DNA from: Alopecurus myosuroides
Taxonomy: Eukaryota; Streptophyta; Magnoliopsida; Poales; Poaceae
Length of the DNA stretch: 64,000 nucleotides
Reading direction: 5' to 3'
NCBI GenBank assembly: GCA_028641055.1
Contig: CM054057.1
Span: 578,922,610 to 578,986,609, forward strand
Shown: positions 23,219 through 33,422 of the stretch, one piece after another
Numbering within the stretch: the first letter of the stretch is position 1
Layout: each line of letters opens with the position of its first letter
Made by a program: the position numbers and the translations under genes
Notes under the pieces: generated by a model
The model's input: only the letters and a program-made list of their open reading frames with translations
Told to the model about the DNA's origin: nothing
The model's database searches: none

Positions 23219-24780
23219 GTAGTGACATCTTCTTGCACTTCCTTCCGCCAGATTGGAAGTTAGCACGAAGAGCGTCCAACTCCTCGTCGGTCGCGAGCTC
23301 AGCCTCAGGAAGAGTTAGAAGCTATCAAAAAAGATAAATTCCGGGTAAGAGACAGAAAAACATCTGAGAAAAAAGAAGACTCGGAAAAATTCCCAAAATG
23401 ACAAAACCATACCTTTGGAGCTGGGTTTTCTGCACTGTACATGGGCCGACTCTCCTCGTATTGATCACGAGTTGAAACCAGCTGGTTGACGCACTTCTTC
23501 AAGTCTTTCTTCGACAAATACTTGTTGGTCGCCCTCATCGTGTCCTCTGGGCCCGTACATGAGCTGAGTTCCCCGGTGGGCCAAAGGCTAAATCCGCGTT
23601 TCGAGCAAGCATAGAACAGTGTCCATGCCGATAAGAGGAGGAGAGGAGGAAACAAGCTTGGCAATGCGCCTCTTGGTCCTCATCAGATCTGGAGGTAGAT
23701 TCTGGACCGCGTCCACCACCCAATTATCTTGGGGAGTGGCCGTGGAATTGACGAAAGGCGGAATGCCCGTTTCCTTTCCCGGAAACGGGACATCCGCATG
23801 ATAGAAAAAGGAGCCCGTCCAAAACTTGACAGACTCCGAGGTTTTGATTTTTGGGAACCAATCTCCCCTAAACCTACGTAAGGTAAAGGAGATGGTCCCG
23901 CAGGTTGGGAGGGCGCCCTCAGAAGGGTTGCGTTTCACCCCAAAACAATATTGTCAGAAATCTAACCTAGGTTCTATTCCTAGATACCCCCTCGAACAGG
24001 GCCTGATACCCGGCTAGGTAAAGAATAGAATTTTGGAGGGAGATTATGTGTCTGGATCATGTAATGGTCTAAGACCTGAAGGAAGAAGGAGGACGGCAGA
24101 AGACCAATACCTCTATTGATGTGCGAAGCGAGGAGGACACGTTCGCCGGATTTTGGCAAAGGCTCGATGTCGTCCGTGTCGTACCACCATCTCCCTTAGA
24201 GGATGAACCCCTCTTTTTCCATTCCCGGAAGGACAGAGGGTACCACGTTGCAGTGGCTCCAACTCCCGGCATTTTCTTCTTCTTTGTCCTCATCACCGGC
24301 GGTGACGGAAGCGGTGCCCTCCTCGCCGCCAGGAGTGATGTTTTCCTCCGCGGGCGCGTAGAAGAGGGGTGGAGGAGAAGCAGTCGAGGTGGACGTTGGC
24401 ATGGTTCCGGCCACGGGAGGAAGATCCCCGCGGGTGGGGTCGTTGGCAGTTCCCGCCGGCGTGGTCGCTGCCGTGCAGATGGGCGTGTCAAGTTGTGCAT
24501 CCATGTTGTTGATGATGGATTCAATGTCCATGGCGGCGTTCTCCACCTCCGAGGCGTGGGGGGAATCTCTGGTGGCCATTCCGTGGCGGCGCATCCGTGA
24601 AGTTGAGCCTCCGATGATGGACTCCGGGGAAGGTTTGGGGCTCGTTTTCTCTTCGCTCGTCACTCGCGCTCAGGCTCGCTCTGGTTGCAGTGTGCCGGGG
24701 GCTCGAGGAAGACGATGGAACGGAAGAGGAACTAGAGTCCCCGAGGCGTCTATTTGTAGCCGGATGTGTGGAGATTAGAT

Positions 24781-24876
24781 CCAACGGCTATTTTGACCGT
24801 TGGATGATCGACGTGTGTAACGCCCGTAATTTCGCGGGAAACGAGGTGATAATGTCTATCTCCTCGTTTCCCGCGA
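24781..24876. other. Two inverted repeats upstream of the antisense ORF
   Basis: CCAACGG...CCGTTGG (24781-24803) and a perfect 15-bp inverted repeat TCGCGGGAAACGAGG (24832-24846) facing its complement at 24862-24876 over a 15-nt loop. They lie between the antisense ORF start and the 3' LTR, where an antisense promoter would be. Confidence 0.7.
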
Positions 24877-25139
24877 GAATCTGTCAGAGGATATGTTTCA
24901 GGGTTTTGACTGAACCCAAACGTCCGTGATGTCAGCACGATTTTATCGCCAACGACATGAAGTTCCTTCTCCACGAAGGCTCGTGGAAGAAAAAGCTGGA
25001 TTTTGGTAAAAATCCGAGTTATGTGTTATGATTTTTTTTGGGAAAAGAAGAATCGAGCCAAAGCACCAACATTTCTCGGAAAAGAATGCAAATTTACGAA
25101 AGGTGGCAGAATGAAGTCTCGATTCTTCTTGGGGGCTAC

Positions 25140-25686
25140 TGTCGGATATATACCGGTTAGGCGTATATCCGGCATTGGTCTAAAGAGCTGGATTACCCGG
25201 GTGGCCTGTTGGTAGTGGATCACAGTCCATTGGGCGACCCAGTAAGCTGATGCGCAGAAGCCGGATTCTAGAAGAACCCGGACCACGACCCAAAGTGGTG
25301 CAGCTTGGAGGAGAAGACGGATTCCTTGTTATCCAAGTTAGATATTTTTCGTAGTCTTCTAGGTTTCCTTTCTGTAAGCCCTAACCCGGTTATCTATATA
25401 AATACGGACGAGAGAGAAGAAAGACACAGACAATTAGCTAGAAGCCAACTCGCCGAGAAGTTGATCCTCATCGAGTTAGCGAAACCCTACTCACGTTGTA
25501 CTTTGTATACTTCAGGATTCAGCCCTGATTTAGTGAGATTGCAGGAGTAGGAACGCCGCCTAGTTGCGTCGTACCGAACGTGGGTAAAATCTGGTGTTCT
25601 CGATTGTCGTACTACCACGTCCCCCACGTCTCTACCCGTAGGCTCATGGCAGCCCCGTCTATGAACCGTACTACGATGTCTCGACA
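25140..25686 (+). repeat. 3' LTR of the truncated Tat element
   Basis: Starts TGTCGGATATATACCGG and ends GATGTCTCGACA; 547 bp. It aligns with the 5' LTR at 55461-56033 (573 bp), sharing both ends and the internal AGAAGCCGGATTCTAGAAG and GCAGGAGTAGG segments. The TATATAAATA at 25396-25405 is a plausible TATA box, leading into the transcribed R region. Confidence 0.85.
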
Positions 25687-25890
25687 CATAGGTAAAATTT
25701 GATGTTCTCGATGGCACCCCCGTCTAGTGAAATTGCAGGAGTAGGGACTCCGCCTAGTTGCATCGTACCGAACCTGGGTAAAATCTGGTGTTCTCGATTG
25801 TCGTACTACCATGTCCCCCATGTATCTACCCGTAGGCTGATGGCACCCCCCGTCTATGAACGTTACTGCGATGTCTCGCCTAATCGGTAT
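25687..25890 (+). repeat. Partial tandem duplication of the Tat LTR 3' part
   Basis: The last roughly 190 bp of the LTR occur a second time directly downstream: the segment from GTGAGATTGCAGGAGTAGG at 25532 recurs near 25727 (period about 195). The duplicate ends in GATGTCTCGCC instead of GATGTCTCGACA and lacks a normal terminus. Confidence 0.75.
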
Positions 25891-27046
25891 ATATCCACGA
25901 GCCTTCCGTCTTCTTACGGTTAAGAGTTCCTCTTTTTGAGGAGATTACGTCTTGTTGGAGGGGTGTGAGTTTTTTCACAAAGGCCTACCCAACACCACAA
26001 AGGCCTCACCCTATTCTCCGATAAACCTTGCCACAAAGGCCTAGTTCACCTTCCACTATGGAATCCTTCGAGGCGGAATACGAAGCCTTTACAATGAGTT
26101 TGAGGAACACACCCACAACTCAATTGGGGTCTCTCAAGAACACCAAGAATCTGCTACAAACAACACGTGAGTAACAATGAAGTCTAGGTTTCCCACAAGG
26201 AAACCCTAAACACAAATCCCTCAAGTGAATGAAAGAATGGCTTGGTGGAGTTGTAGATCGGGGCCTTCTCCTTCAATCCTCCAAATATCAACGAGTTCGG
26301 GTGGAGGGATAGGGATACCCCAAGGTTTGTTGACCTCAATTAATGGTGGCCTTCAATGATAGACGGGCTAGCTGGACCTAGGAGAAGGAGGAGGGGTATT
26401 TATATCCCTCCTAGAAATGTCGCCTTGACTTGATTTGGGGCCGAAATATCCGGTGTATGTCAAGGACGGAATACCCCCCCCCCCGGAATATCCGGCCTTC
26501 AGCCAAATATTCCGACCTAGAGTTTTGGGCCACTTATGTGAGAAAACCACTTGAGTCCTTAGTCGTTTATGCGATCTTCAATAGCGCCCCGGAATATCTG
26601 TCCTCCTGTGAATATTCCAGCATGAAATTTCCAGGTGGGTTCTACGAGTGAACCACCCAGGTCCTTAGTCATTTTCTCAGTCTGGAGTTTCCACCTCGGA
26701 ATGTCCGTCCCATGGAGCAAATTTCAGGGCCAATATTCTAGATGAATTATGCGAGCAAACCACCAGGTCCTTAGCCGATTTCTCGACTAGGAACAAGACA
26801 CCGGAATATCCGGCCCTGGGCAAATAGTCCCGGATTTTCCAGAGAGAATGTCAGTCTTCTACTTAGCCAATAATTTTGCCAGGAAAACTTGGCACCGGAA
26901 TATCCAGCCTAAGCCAAATATTCCGGGCCCAATATTCCGGCTTGGACAGTAAGCTTTTCTCTAAACTTTTTGGTGGCACCCGTTTGAATGATTTTCTCTG
27001 TAAAACCCGCACGAATAAACATGATGTTAATATATCACTAGTGTTG
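25891..27046 (-). repeat. LTR-like repeat of unassigned family, rich in ATTCCGG words
   Basis: No coding region. Composition and layout resemble the R-U5 part of an LTR read on the minus strand. About a dozen copies of CCGGAATAT/ATATTCCGG-like words are spread over 26440-26960, and a run of 13 C lies near 26475. No terminal motif or target duplication could be fixed at either end. Confidence 0.4.
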
Positions 27047-28394
27047 TGATTGCGTGTGGGCACACATTCGTTGGAAGACCCCAAGAGGAAGGTATGAAGA
27101 GTATAGAAGCAAGATTTTCCCTCATAAAGAAACCAAGGTTTAATCGAACTAGTAGGAGAAAGAAATCACTTCTGAAGGTTGTTGACACCTGATGTTGGCA
27201 GGGCGCACTACCAGCCTCAGCAGCAACGTGGAATCTACACACAACACAACCAAGATACTTTGCCCCAACAAAACAGTGATGTTGTCAATCTCATAGGTTT
27301 TGCTGAAAACAAAGGATTGGACATATAGTGTGGAAAACGATGTTTGTTTGCAGTAAAAGAAATTAGAACAATGATTGAAGTAAAAAGAACACTGCTTGCA
27401 GTAGGTTGTATAATCAGTGTAAATAATGGACCGGGGTCCATAATTCACCAGCGGTGTGTCTCCATAGAAGATAAATAAAATTTTGGGTAAACAAAATACA
27501 GTTGGGCAATTGACAGAAATAAAGTCTGCACCGTAGTGAATATGCAAGACATGATGATTACTATGAGATTCATGTGGGCATTACAACATGATACATAGAC
27601 CATAATCCAAGTGCATCTATGACTAATAATCCACCCTCACGATGTCATCCGAGCAAACTTTGGGTATTAAGTTGCAAGCAACAGATTATTCCATTAAGTA
27701 AAGTGCGTAGTGTAAACAATATAATTATATTTAGACAAAACATTGTTGTTTTCTCCCTAGTGGCAACATCACATCCACAATCTTAGAAGTTGTTGTCACT
27801 CTCCCAGATAACTGGAGACATGAACCCACTATCGAGCATAAATACTCCCTCTTGGAGTTACAAACATCAACTTGGCCAGATCATCTACTAGTAATGAAGA
27901 GCATGCAAGATCAAAAATAACATAAACATGATAGATCTATAATAAACTTGACATAACATTCAACATTCATCGGATTCCAGCAAACACAACATGTAGCATT
28001 ACAAATAGATGATCTTGATCATGTTTGGCAGCTCACAAGATCTAAACATGGTGGCATAAACAGGAGAAGACAACCATCTAGCTACTGTTATGGACCCGTA
28101 GTCCAAGGATGAACTACTCAAGCATCACTCCGGAGGCAGGCATGGTGATGTAGAGCCCTCCGGTGATGATTTCCCATCCCGACAGGGTGCTGGGGAGAGC
28201 TTTAGAACCCTCTCGAACTAGGGTTGACTATGACGGCGGCTACAAAACTTTTCGTTGATGGAGGCTCGGGTATTTAGGGTTTTCCCGAGGAAGAGTATAT
28301 ATAGGCGAAAGGGCGATGTCAGTAGGCGTCCGAGGGGCCCTCACCACATGGTGGCGCGGCCAAGGGGGGCCTCATCGCCCTATGGTGTGGCCAA

Positions 28395-31300
28395 TGATAC
28401 ATCTCCAAACGAATCTATAATTTTTGATGCTCCATGATCACATTATGCCAATTGCCACATGTTTTCTCCCTTATTTATAGCATTTTTATACGTTTTCTGG
28501 GACTACCCTATTAACAAGACGCCAAGTGCCAGTTCCCTATTTTCTGCTGTTTTTGGTTTCAGAAAAGTTGTTCAGGAAACATTCTCGGGATTGGACCCCA
28601 GAAAGCCCGAAGTGCCTATTTTCCCCGGAAGCATCCAAAACACCGAAGGAGAGTCGAAGACGGGCACCAGGGGGCCACACCGTAAGGTGGCGCCCCCTGG
28701 CCGCGCCAGCTATGGATGTGGGCCCCCTGGCCTCCACCGCCTCTGCCCTTTCGCCTATTTATTCCCCCCGGATGGAAAACCCCAAACACCTGAAAAAAAT
28801 CACGAAAAAGTTCCGCAGCCGCCGTCGTCGTCAACCCTAGATCAGGGGGGTTCTGGAGCTATCTCCCGGTACCCTGCCAGAGAGGAAATCATCACCGGAG
28901 GCTTCTACATCACTATGCCTGCCTCCGGAGTGATGCGTGAGTAGTTCATCCCTGGACTATCGGTCCATAGCAGTAACTAGATGGTTGTCTTCTCCTCATA
29001 TGCCTCCATGTTTAGATCTTGTGAGATGCCTATCATGATCGAGATCGATCTTATGTAATTCTATATGCTGTGTTTGCTGGGATCCGATGAATACTGAACT
29101 TATGCCAAGTTGATTATAGTCTTCATTGCATATGTTATTTGTGATCTTGCATGCTTTCCATTGCTAGTGGTTGCTCTGGCCATGTAGTTGCTAGTGACTC
29201 CAAGAGGGAGTATTTATGCTATATAGTGGGTTCATGCCTCCTTTTTGCCCTTGCTCGAGTGACAGAAACGTGACGAAGGAGGATGTGTTGTTGCCACTAG
29301 GGAGAAAACAACGGTGTGAGTGCCCGCGTGCACAAGCATTGCTTACATTACACACATTGTTTAATGCAGATATATGTTGCTTGCAACTTAATACCTAAGG
29401 GGGTTCAGATGATAACCTGAGGGTGGATTATTAGTCATAGATGCAGATGGATTTCGGTCTATGTATTTTGTTGTAATGCCGACACTAAATATCATATTAG
29501 TCATCATGTTATAATGTGCACTACGTTGTAACCTCTATTTTTCAATTGCCTAGCTGTAATTTGTTCAACCAACATGTTATCTTTATGGAGAGACACCACT
29601 AGTGAACCTATGAACCCCGGTCCATTTTCCACATTGTTAAACAAACCACAAAAATTTTCTGTTGTCTTTACTTACTGCAAGCATACATTATTTTCCACAC
29701 TACACGTCTACTGTTTGTTTTCAGCAAGACCGGTGAGATTGACAACCTCACTGTACCATTGGGACAAAGTATTTTGGTTGTGTTGTGTGCAGGTTCCACG
29801 TTGTTGCTGACACCGGTGAGGCGCCATCACCATCGTTAGTGGCATCAACCTTACCATGATCCTCTTCCTCCTACTGGATTGATAACCTTGGTTCTTAAAT
29901 GAGAGAAATTCTTGCCGCTTGCTCATTGATGACCCACAAGTATAGGGGGTGTATCGTAGTACTTTCGATAAATAAGAGTGTCAAACCCATCGAGGAGCAG
30001 AAGGTGTTGACAAGCGTTTTCGATGAAGGAACAACTGTAAATACTGGAAAATAGATTTGTAGAGTTTTTTGATATTGCATATAAATAAAGTGCGAGTAAA
30101 TAAAATGCAGTAATAATAATTGCAGCAAGTGGCCCAATCCTTTCTTCAGCAAAGGATAATCCGGTGAGTTTACTTATGATTAACAGACGTTCTCGAGGAC
30201 ACACGGGAGGTTTCTGTCAAGTGCTTTCGTTCCTTGCAGCTGAATAATTTTGGTGTTTTCATAAGTGTTGTGTGGGTGAACCTATGCTAATGTACCGTCC
30301 CATCCAAGACTAATACATACTTGTGATTATACCCCTTGCAAGAATCCGCAATTACAAGAAAGTAATTAAGAAATAAATCTAACCACAACTTTAAACTCCG
30401 GGATCCTACGCTCCCTCGTGTAATGGTTTCCTAAAGGGGGTTTAGGTTTCTGTCACTCCCGCAAACCCACAATTAGTAGCCAAATACACGATGCATTCCC
30501 CTAGGCCCGTAAATGGTGAAGTATCATGTAGTCGACGTTCACATGACACCACTAGGAGAATAACACCAGAACTTAAATATCAAACATTAAATATTATTCA
30601 ACATTACTTCATACTAACAACTTGACTTCTCCCATGTCCTCAAGAACAACACGAACTACTCACAACACATCATATGGATCATGATCAGAGGTGATATAAT
30701 GGATCATAACAATCTGGTGATAAAGTGTAAACACCAATAAATGTCACAAGCATCAACTACTAACAAGTAATCCACACCGGGAGAGAGATCTAATGCAAAA
30801 TAACAATAGAGGCCCCTAATTGTTACAGCAGGATGAAGGTGGATGATGAGGGTGATGGTGCTGGTGGTGGTGATGATGATGATGACGATCTTGATGATGC
30901 CTGGAGTGATGACGGTGACGATGGCGGTGATTTTCCCTCTCTGGAGAGGAATTTCCCCGGCAGATTTCTCCATGCCAGAGATCTTTTCTCTCTCGGGTGT
31001 TTTCCGCCCCCAAGGCATCCGCGGAATAATTCTTCGAAGATGGAATGAGGCTTAGGGTTCCCTGGGGGCCAAGCACGCCAAAGATGACCCCCAGAGGTGG
31101 GCTAGGGTGTCCACACCCCTAGGTGGCGCGGCCAGGGGTGAGGGCGCGCCAGCCCTAGGTGTGGGCCCCTGGTGGCCCCCTCTGGCTCCCCTTCTGGCTG
31201 AGTTCCTCCTCTAAACTTTTAGGAACCCCCGGATGTCCCCCTGCTTCTTCTGATCTTCTAAAATATGGTATCTCGACAGTGCTTTTTCAATCAGATTTCT

Positions 31301-31489
31301 GGTCCCGGTGTTTATTCTCCAAAAATAATAAAACATGCAAAATAACATAAAATAACATAAGAGATGCATCATAACATGAAATATATCGATGAATACCAGA
31401 AAATCATGATATAGAATAGTGATGCAAAATGGAAGTATCACTCATTACACCCTCCTCCCGGGGTTTCCAACACACCATCAAAGCAGTCA
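28395..31489 (+). mobile_element. Solo LTR, plus strand, nested in the Athila LTR and itself split
   Basis: Starts TGATACATCTCC at 28395 and ends AAAGCAGTCA at 31489; flanks GCCAA (28390-28394) and GCCAC (31490-31494) are an imperfect target duplication. Without the solo LTR inside it, the length is 1576 bp, matching the minus-strand solo LTR at 31839-33422 (1584 bp), its relative. It includes a GC-rich block (28560-28900) and a typical AT-rich 3' half. Confidence 0.75.
29927..31440 (-). mobile_element. Solo LTR, minus strand, TSD CTCAT (deepest nesting level)
   Basis: Ends TGATGACCCACAAG and GGAAGTATCA, flanked by the perfect 5-bp repeat CTCAT at 29922-29926 and 31441-31445. On the minus strand it begins TGATACTTCCATTTTGCATC. 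Length 1514 bp. It contains a GATGAT microsatellite (30840-30925). It splits the plus-strand solo LTR, so it is younger than it. A truncated relative occurs at 37105. Confidence 0.9.
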
Positions 31490-31838
31490 GCCACCTGGTG
31501 GCCCCCCTCCGGGTCTCCTCCGGACTCCTTGTACGTCATAGAAAAATAGGACACTGGGATTTTGTTTCGTCTAATTCGGAGAATATTTCTAGAACAACTT
31601 TTCTGAAACAAAAAACAACAGAAAATAGGAACTCACGCTGTGGCATCTTGTTAATAGGCTAGTCCGAGAAAATGCATAAATGTTATAAAGTGTATAGAAA
31701 ACATGTAGCAGTTGGCATGAAAAAAACATGGAGCATCGGAAATTATAGATACATTTGAGACGTATCAAGCATCCCCAAGCTTAGTTCTACTCGTCCTCGA
31801 GTAGGTAAAACGATAAAAACAAAATAATTTCTGAGGTG

Positions 31839-33422
31839 TGATGCGTGTGATCACACGTTCATTGGGAGACCCCAAGAGGAAGGTATGGAGAGTGCATCAA
31901 CAAGTTTCCCTCAGAAGGAAACCAAGGTTGAATCTACCAGTAGGAGCAAGGAGTAACTTCAGAAGGTTGAAGTATCTGAGATGGCAGGGCGCACTACTGG
32001 TTCATAAGAAATGCGGAACCTACACAACACAATCAAATCACTTTGCCCCAACAAAGAAGTGAGGTTGTCAATCTCAGCGATTTTGCTGAACTCAAAGAGG
32101 TTAAACGTATGGTGTGGAAAACAGTAGGAGAACAGTATGAAAGCAGTAGGTCTTTTATCAGTGTGAGGAAAAAGGTCCGGGTCCATAGTTCACTAGTGGT
32201 GTCTCTCCGTGAAAGATAAATAACATGTGTCGTTAACAAATTACAGCTGGAGAATTGACAGAAATGAAGGCTGCACCGTAGTGAATATGCAAGACATAAA
32301 GATTACTATGTGATTCATGCGGGCATTACAGCAAAATACATAGACCGTCATCCAACTACATCTATGACTAATAATCCACCCTCTGAATATCATCCGAACA
32401 AATGTTGGGTATTAAGTTGCAAACAACAGATAACTGCATTAAGCGAAGTGTGTAATATAAACAATAACATCATCCTTAGACAAAGCATTGATTTTTTCTC
32501 CCTAATGGCAACAACACATCCTCTATCCATCACGTTTCCGTCACTCGAGCACAGATGCAAAGGAGGCATGAACCCACTATCGAGCATAAATACTCCCTCT
32601 TGGAGTTACTACCATCTACTTGGCCAGAGCATCTACTAATAACAGAGAGCATGCAATATCATAAATAACATATGCATCAAGATAACATGATAGATTGATA
32701 ACCAGAAGACACATCATTCAACATTCATCATATCCCAGCAAACACAACATGTAGCATTACATAAAGATGATCTTGATCATGTTAGGAAGCTCACAAGATT
32801 TAAACATGAGGTACAAAGTGGAGAGAATAACCATCTAGCTACTGCTATGGACCCGTAGTCAAGGGATGAACTACTCACTCATCACTTCGGAGGAGGGCAT
32901 GGTGGTATAGACCCCTCCGGTGATGAATTTCCCTCCCGACAGGGTGCCGGGGAGAGCTCCAGAACCCTCCCGATCTCAGGATGACGATGACGGCGGCCTC
33001 GGGTGTTTTTCGGGACGAAGTGGAATATATTGAGGGTTTAAGTCTCAGGAGGAATAAATAGGCAAAAGGGCAAAGGCGGTGGAGGCCTAGGGACCCCACA
33101 CCACCCCACGACGCGGCTAGGGGCGCGCTTCCCTATGGTGTGGCCCCCCTGAGCCCCCCTCCGAGTCTCTTCGGGACTCTGTGGAACCTTCGGGAGTTCT
33201 AATACTTCCGGGCTTCGAATTTTCCAATTCCAAGAATATTTTCAGAACAAGTTTTCTGAAACTAAAAATAACAGAAAACATGGAACTGGTTCTGTGGCAT
33301 CTTGTCAATAGATTAGTCCGTAAAATCGATAAAAATGACATAAAGTGTATAGCAAACATGTGGGAAACAATAAGAAAACAACATGGAACATCAGAAATTA
33401 AGGATACGTTTATGACGTATCA
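31839..33422 (-). mobile_element. Solo LTR, minus strand, TSD AGGTG
   Basis: Ends TGATGCGTGTGATC and ATGACGTATCA; perfect 5-bp target duplication AGGTG at 31834-31838 and 33423-33427. Length 1584 bp. It is the same family as the LTRs at 27047-31767 and 28395-31489, so it inserted into the interior of a relative. Confidence 0.9.

Larger units (their letters stand above)
20407..23224 (+). mobile_element. Complete CACTA element carrying a B3-like gene, TSD ACA
   Basis: Termini CACTACTAGAG (20407) and, on the opposite strand, CACTACTAGGG (ending 23224) are matching inverted ends of a CACTA (En/Spm) transposon. The 3-bp duplication ACA at 20404-20406 and 23225-23227 is the length expected for this superfamily. 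Both subterminal zones hold many copies of TACCCCAGGCGAA-type repeats in both orientations. The 2818-bp body has no transposase (TNPD-like) gene but does contain a three-exon gene (21651-22706). It is therefore non-autonomous, with intact-looking ends and a crisp target duplication that suggest a fairly recent insertion. Confidence 0.85.
19999..24663 (-). pseudogene. Tat antisense ORF (putative gypsy-type transposon domain), split by CACTA
   Basis: Minus-strand gene starting near 24663 (MTSEEKTSPKPSPESIIGG). Residues 1-155 are low-complexity and acidic. Further on, 24180-23590 encodes in changing frames the pattern of the plant 'putative gypsy type transposon' domain (Pfam PF04195, from memory): RVLLASH, DHYMIQTHNL, then FTLRRFRGDWFPK. 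Downstream exons are interrupted at 23225/20406 by the CACTA element; removing that element and one ACA copy leaves the frame continuous. A minus-strand intron with GT/AG ends is visible at about 23411-23319. The last exon ends at a TGA at 19999-20001. Several frameshifts and stops (24196, about 23950-24000) show decay. The function of such antisense proteins is not established. Confidence 0.6.
19838..25686 (+). mobile_element. 3' end of a Tat-lineage Gypsy element (antisense ORF and 3' LTR)
   Basis: The 3' LTR starts with the same TGTCGGATATATAC as the Tat element at 55461. Between it and about 20000 lies a gene on the opposite strand, the arrangement typical of Tat elements (an antisense ORF between pol and the 3' LTR). 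A TTGGGGGCTAC tract just before the LTR serves as polypurine tract. Gag and pol are missing to the left, so the element is truncated; the exact left end, between 19838 and 19998, is not resolved. A CACTA element is nested inside. Confidence 0.7.
27047..31767 (-). mobile_element. Athila-lineage 3' LTR, split by a nested solo LTR
   Basis: On the minus strand the LTR starts TGATACGTCTCAAATG at 31767 and ends near 27047 (plus-strand TGATTGCGTG). It is interrupted at 28394/31490 by a plus-strand LTR; its two parts (27047-28394 and 31495-31767) add up to about 1.62 kb, agreeing with the 1.58 kb of relatives in the window. The tract AAGCTTGGGGATGC just upstream on the minus strand (31768-31782) is the polypurine region, so this is a 3' LTR with its interior to the right. 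Confidence 0.75.

Noticed and set aside
30816..31076. Histidine-rich and Asp-rich ORFs at 30816-31076
   Set aside because: Products of a GATGAT microsatellite inside a solo LTR.
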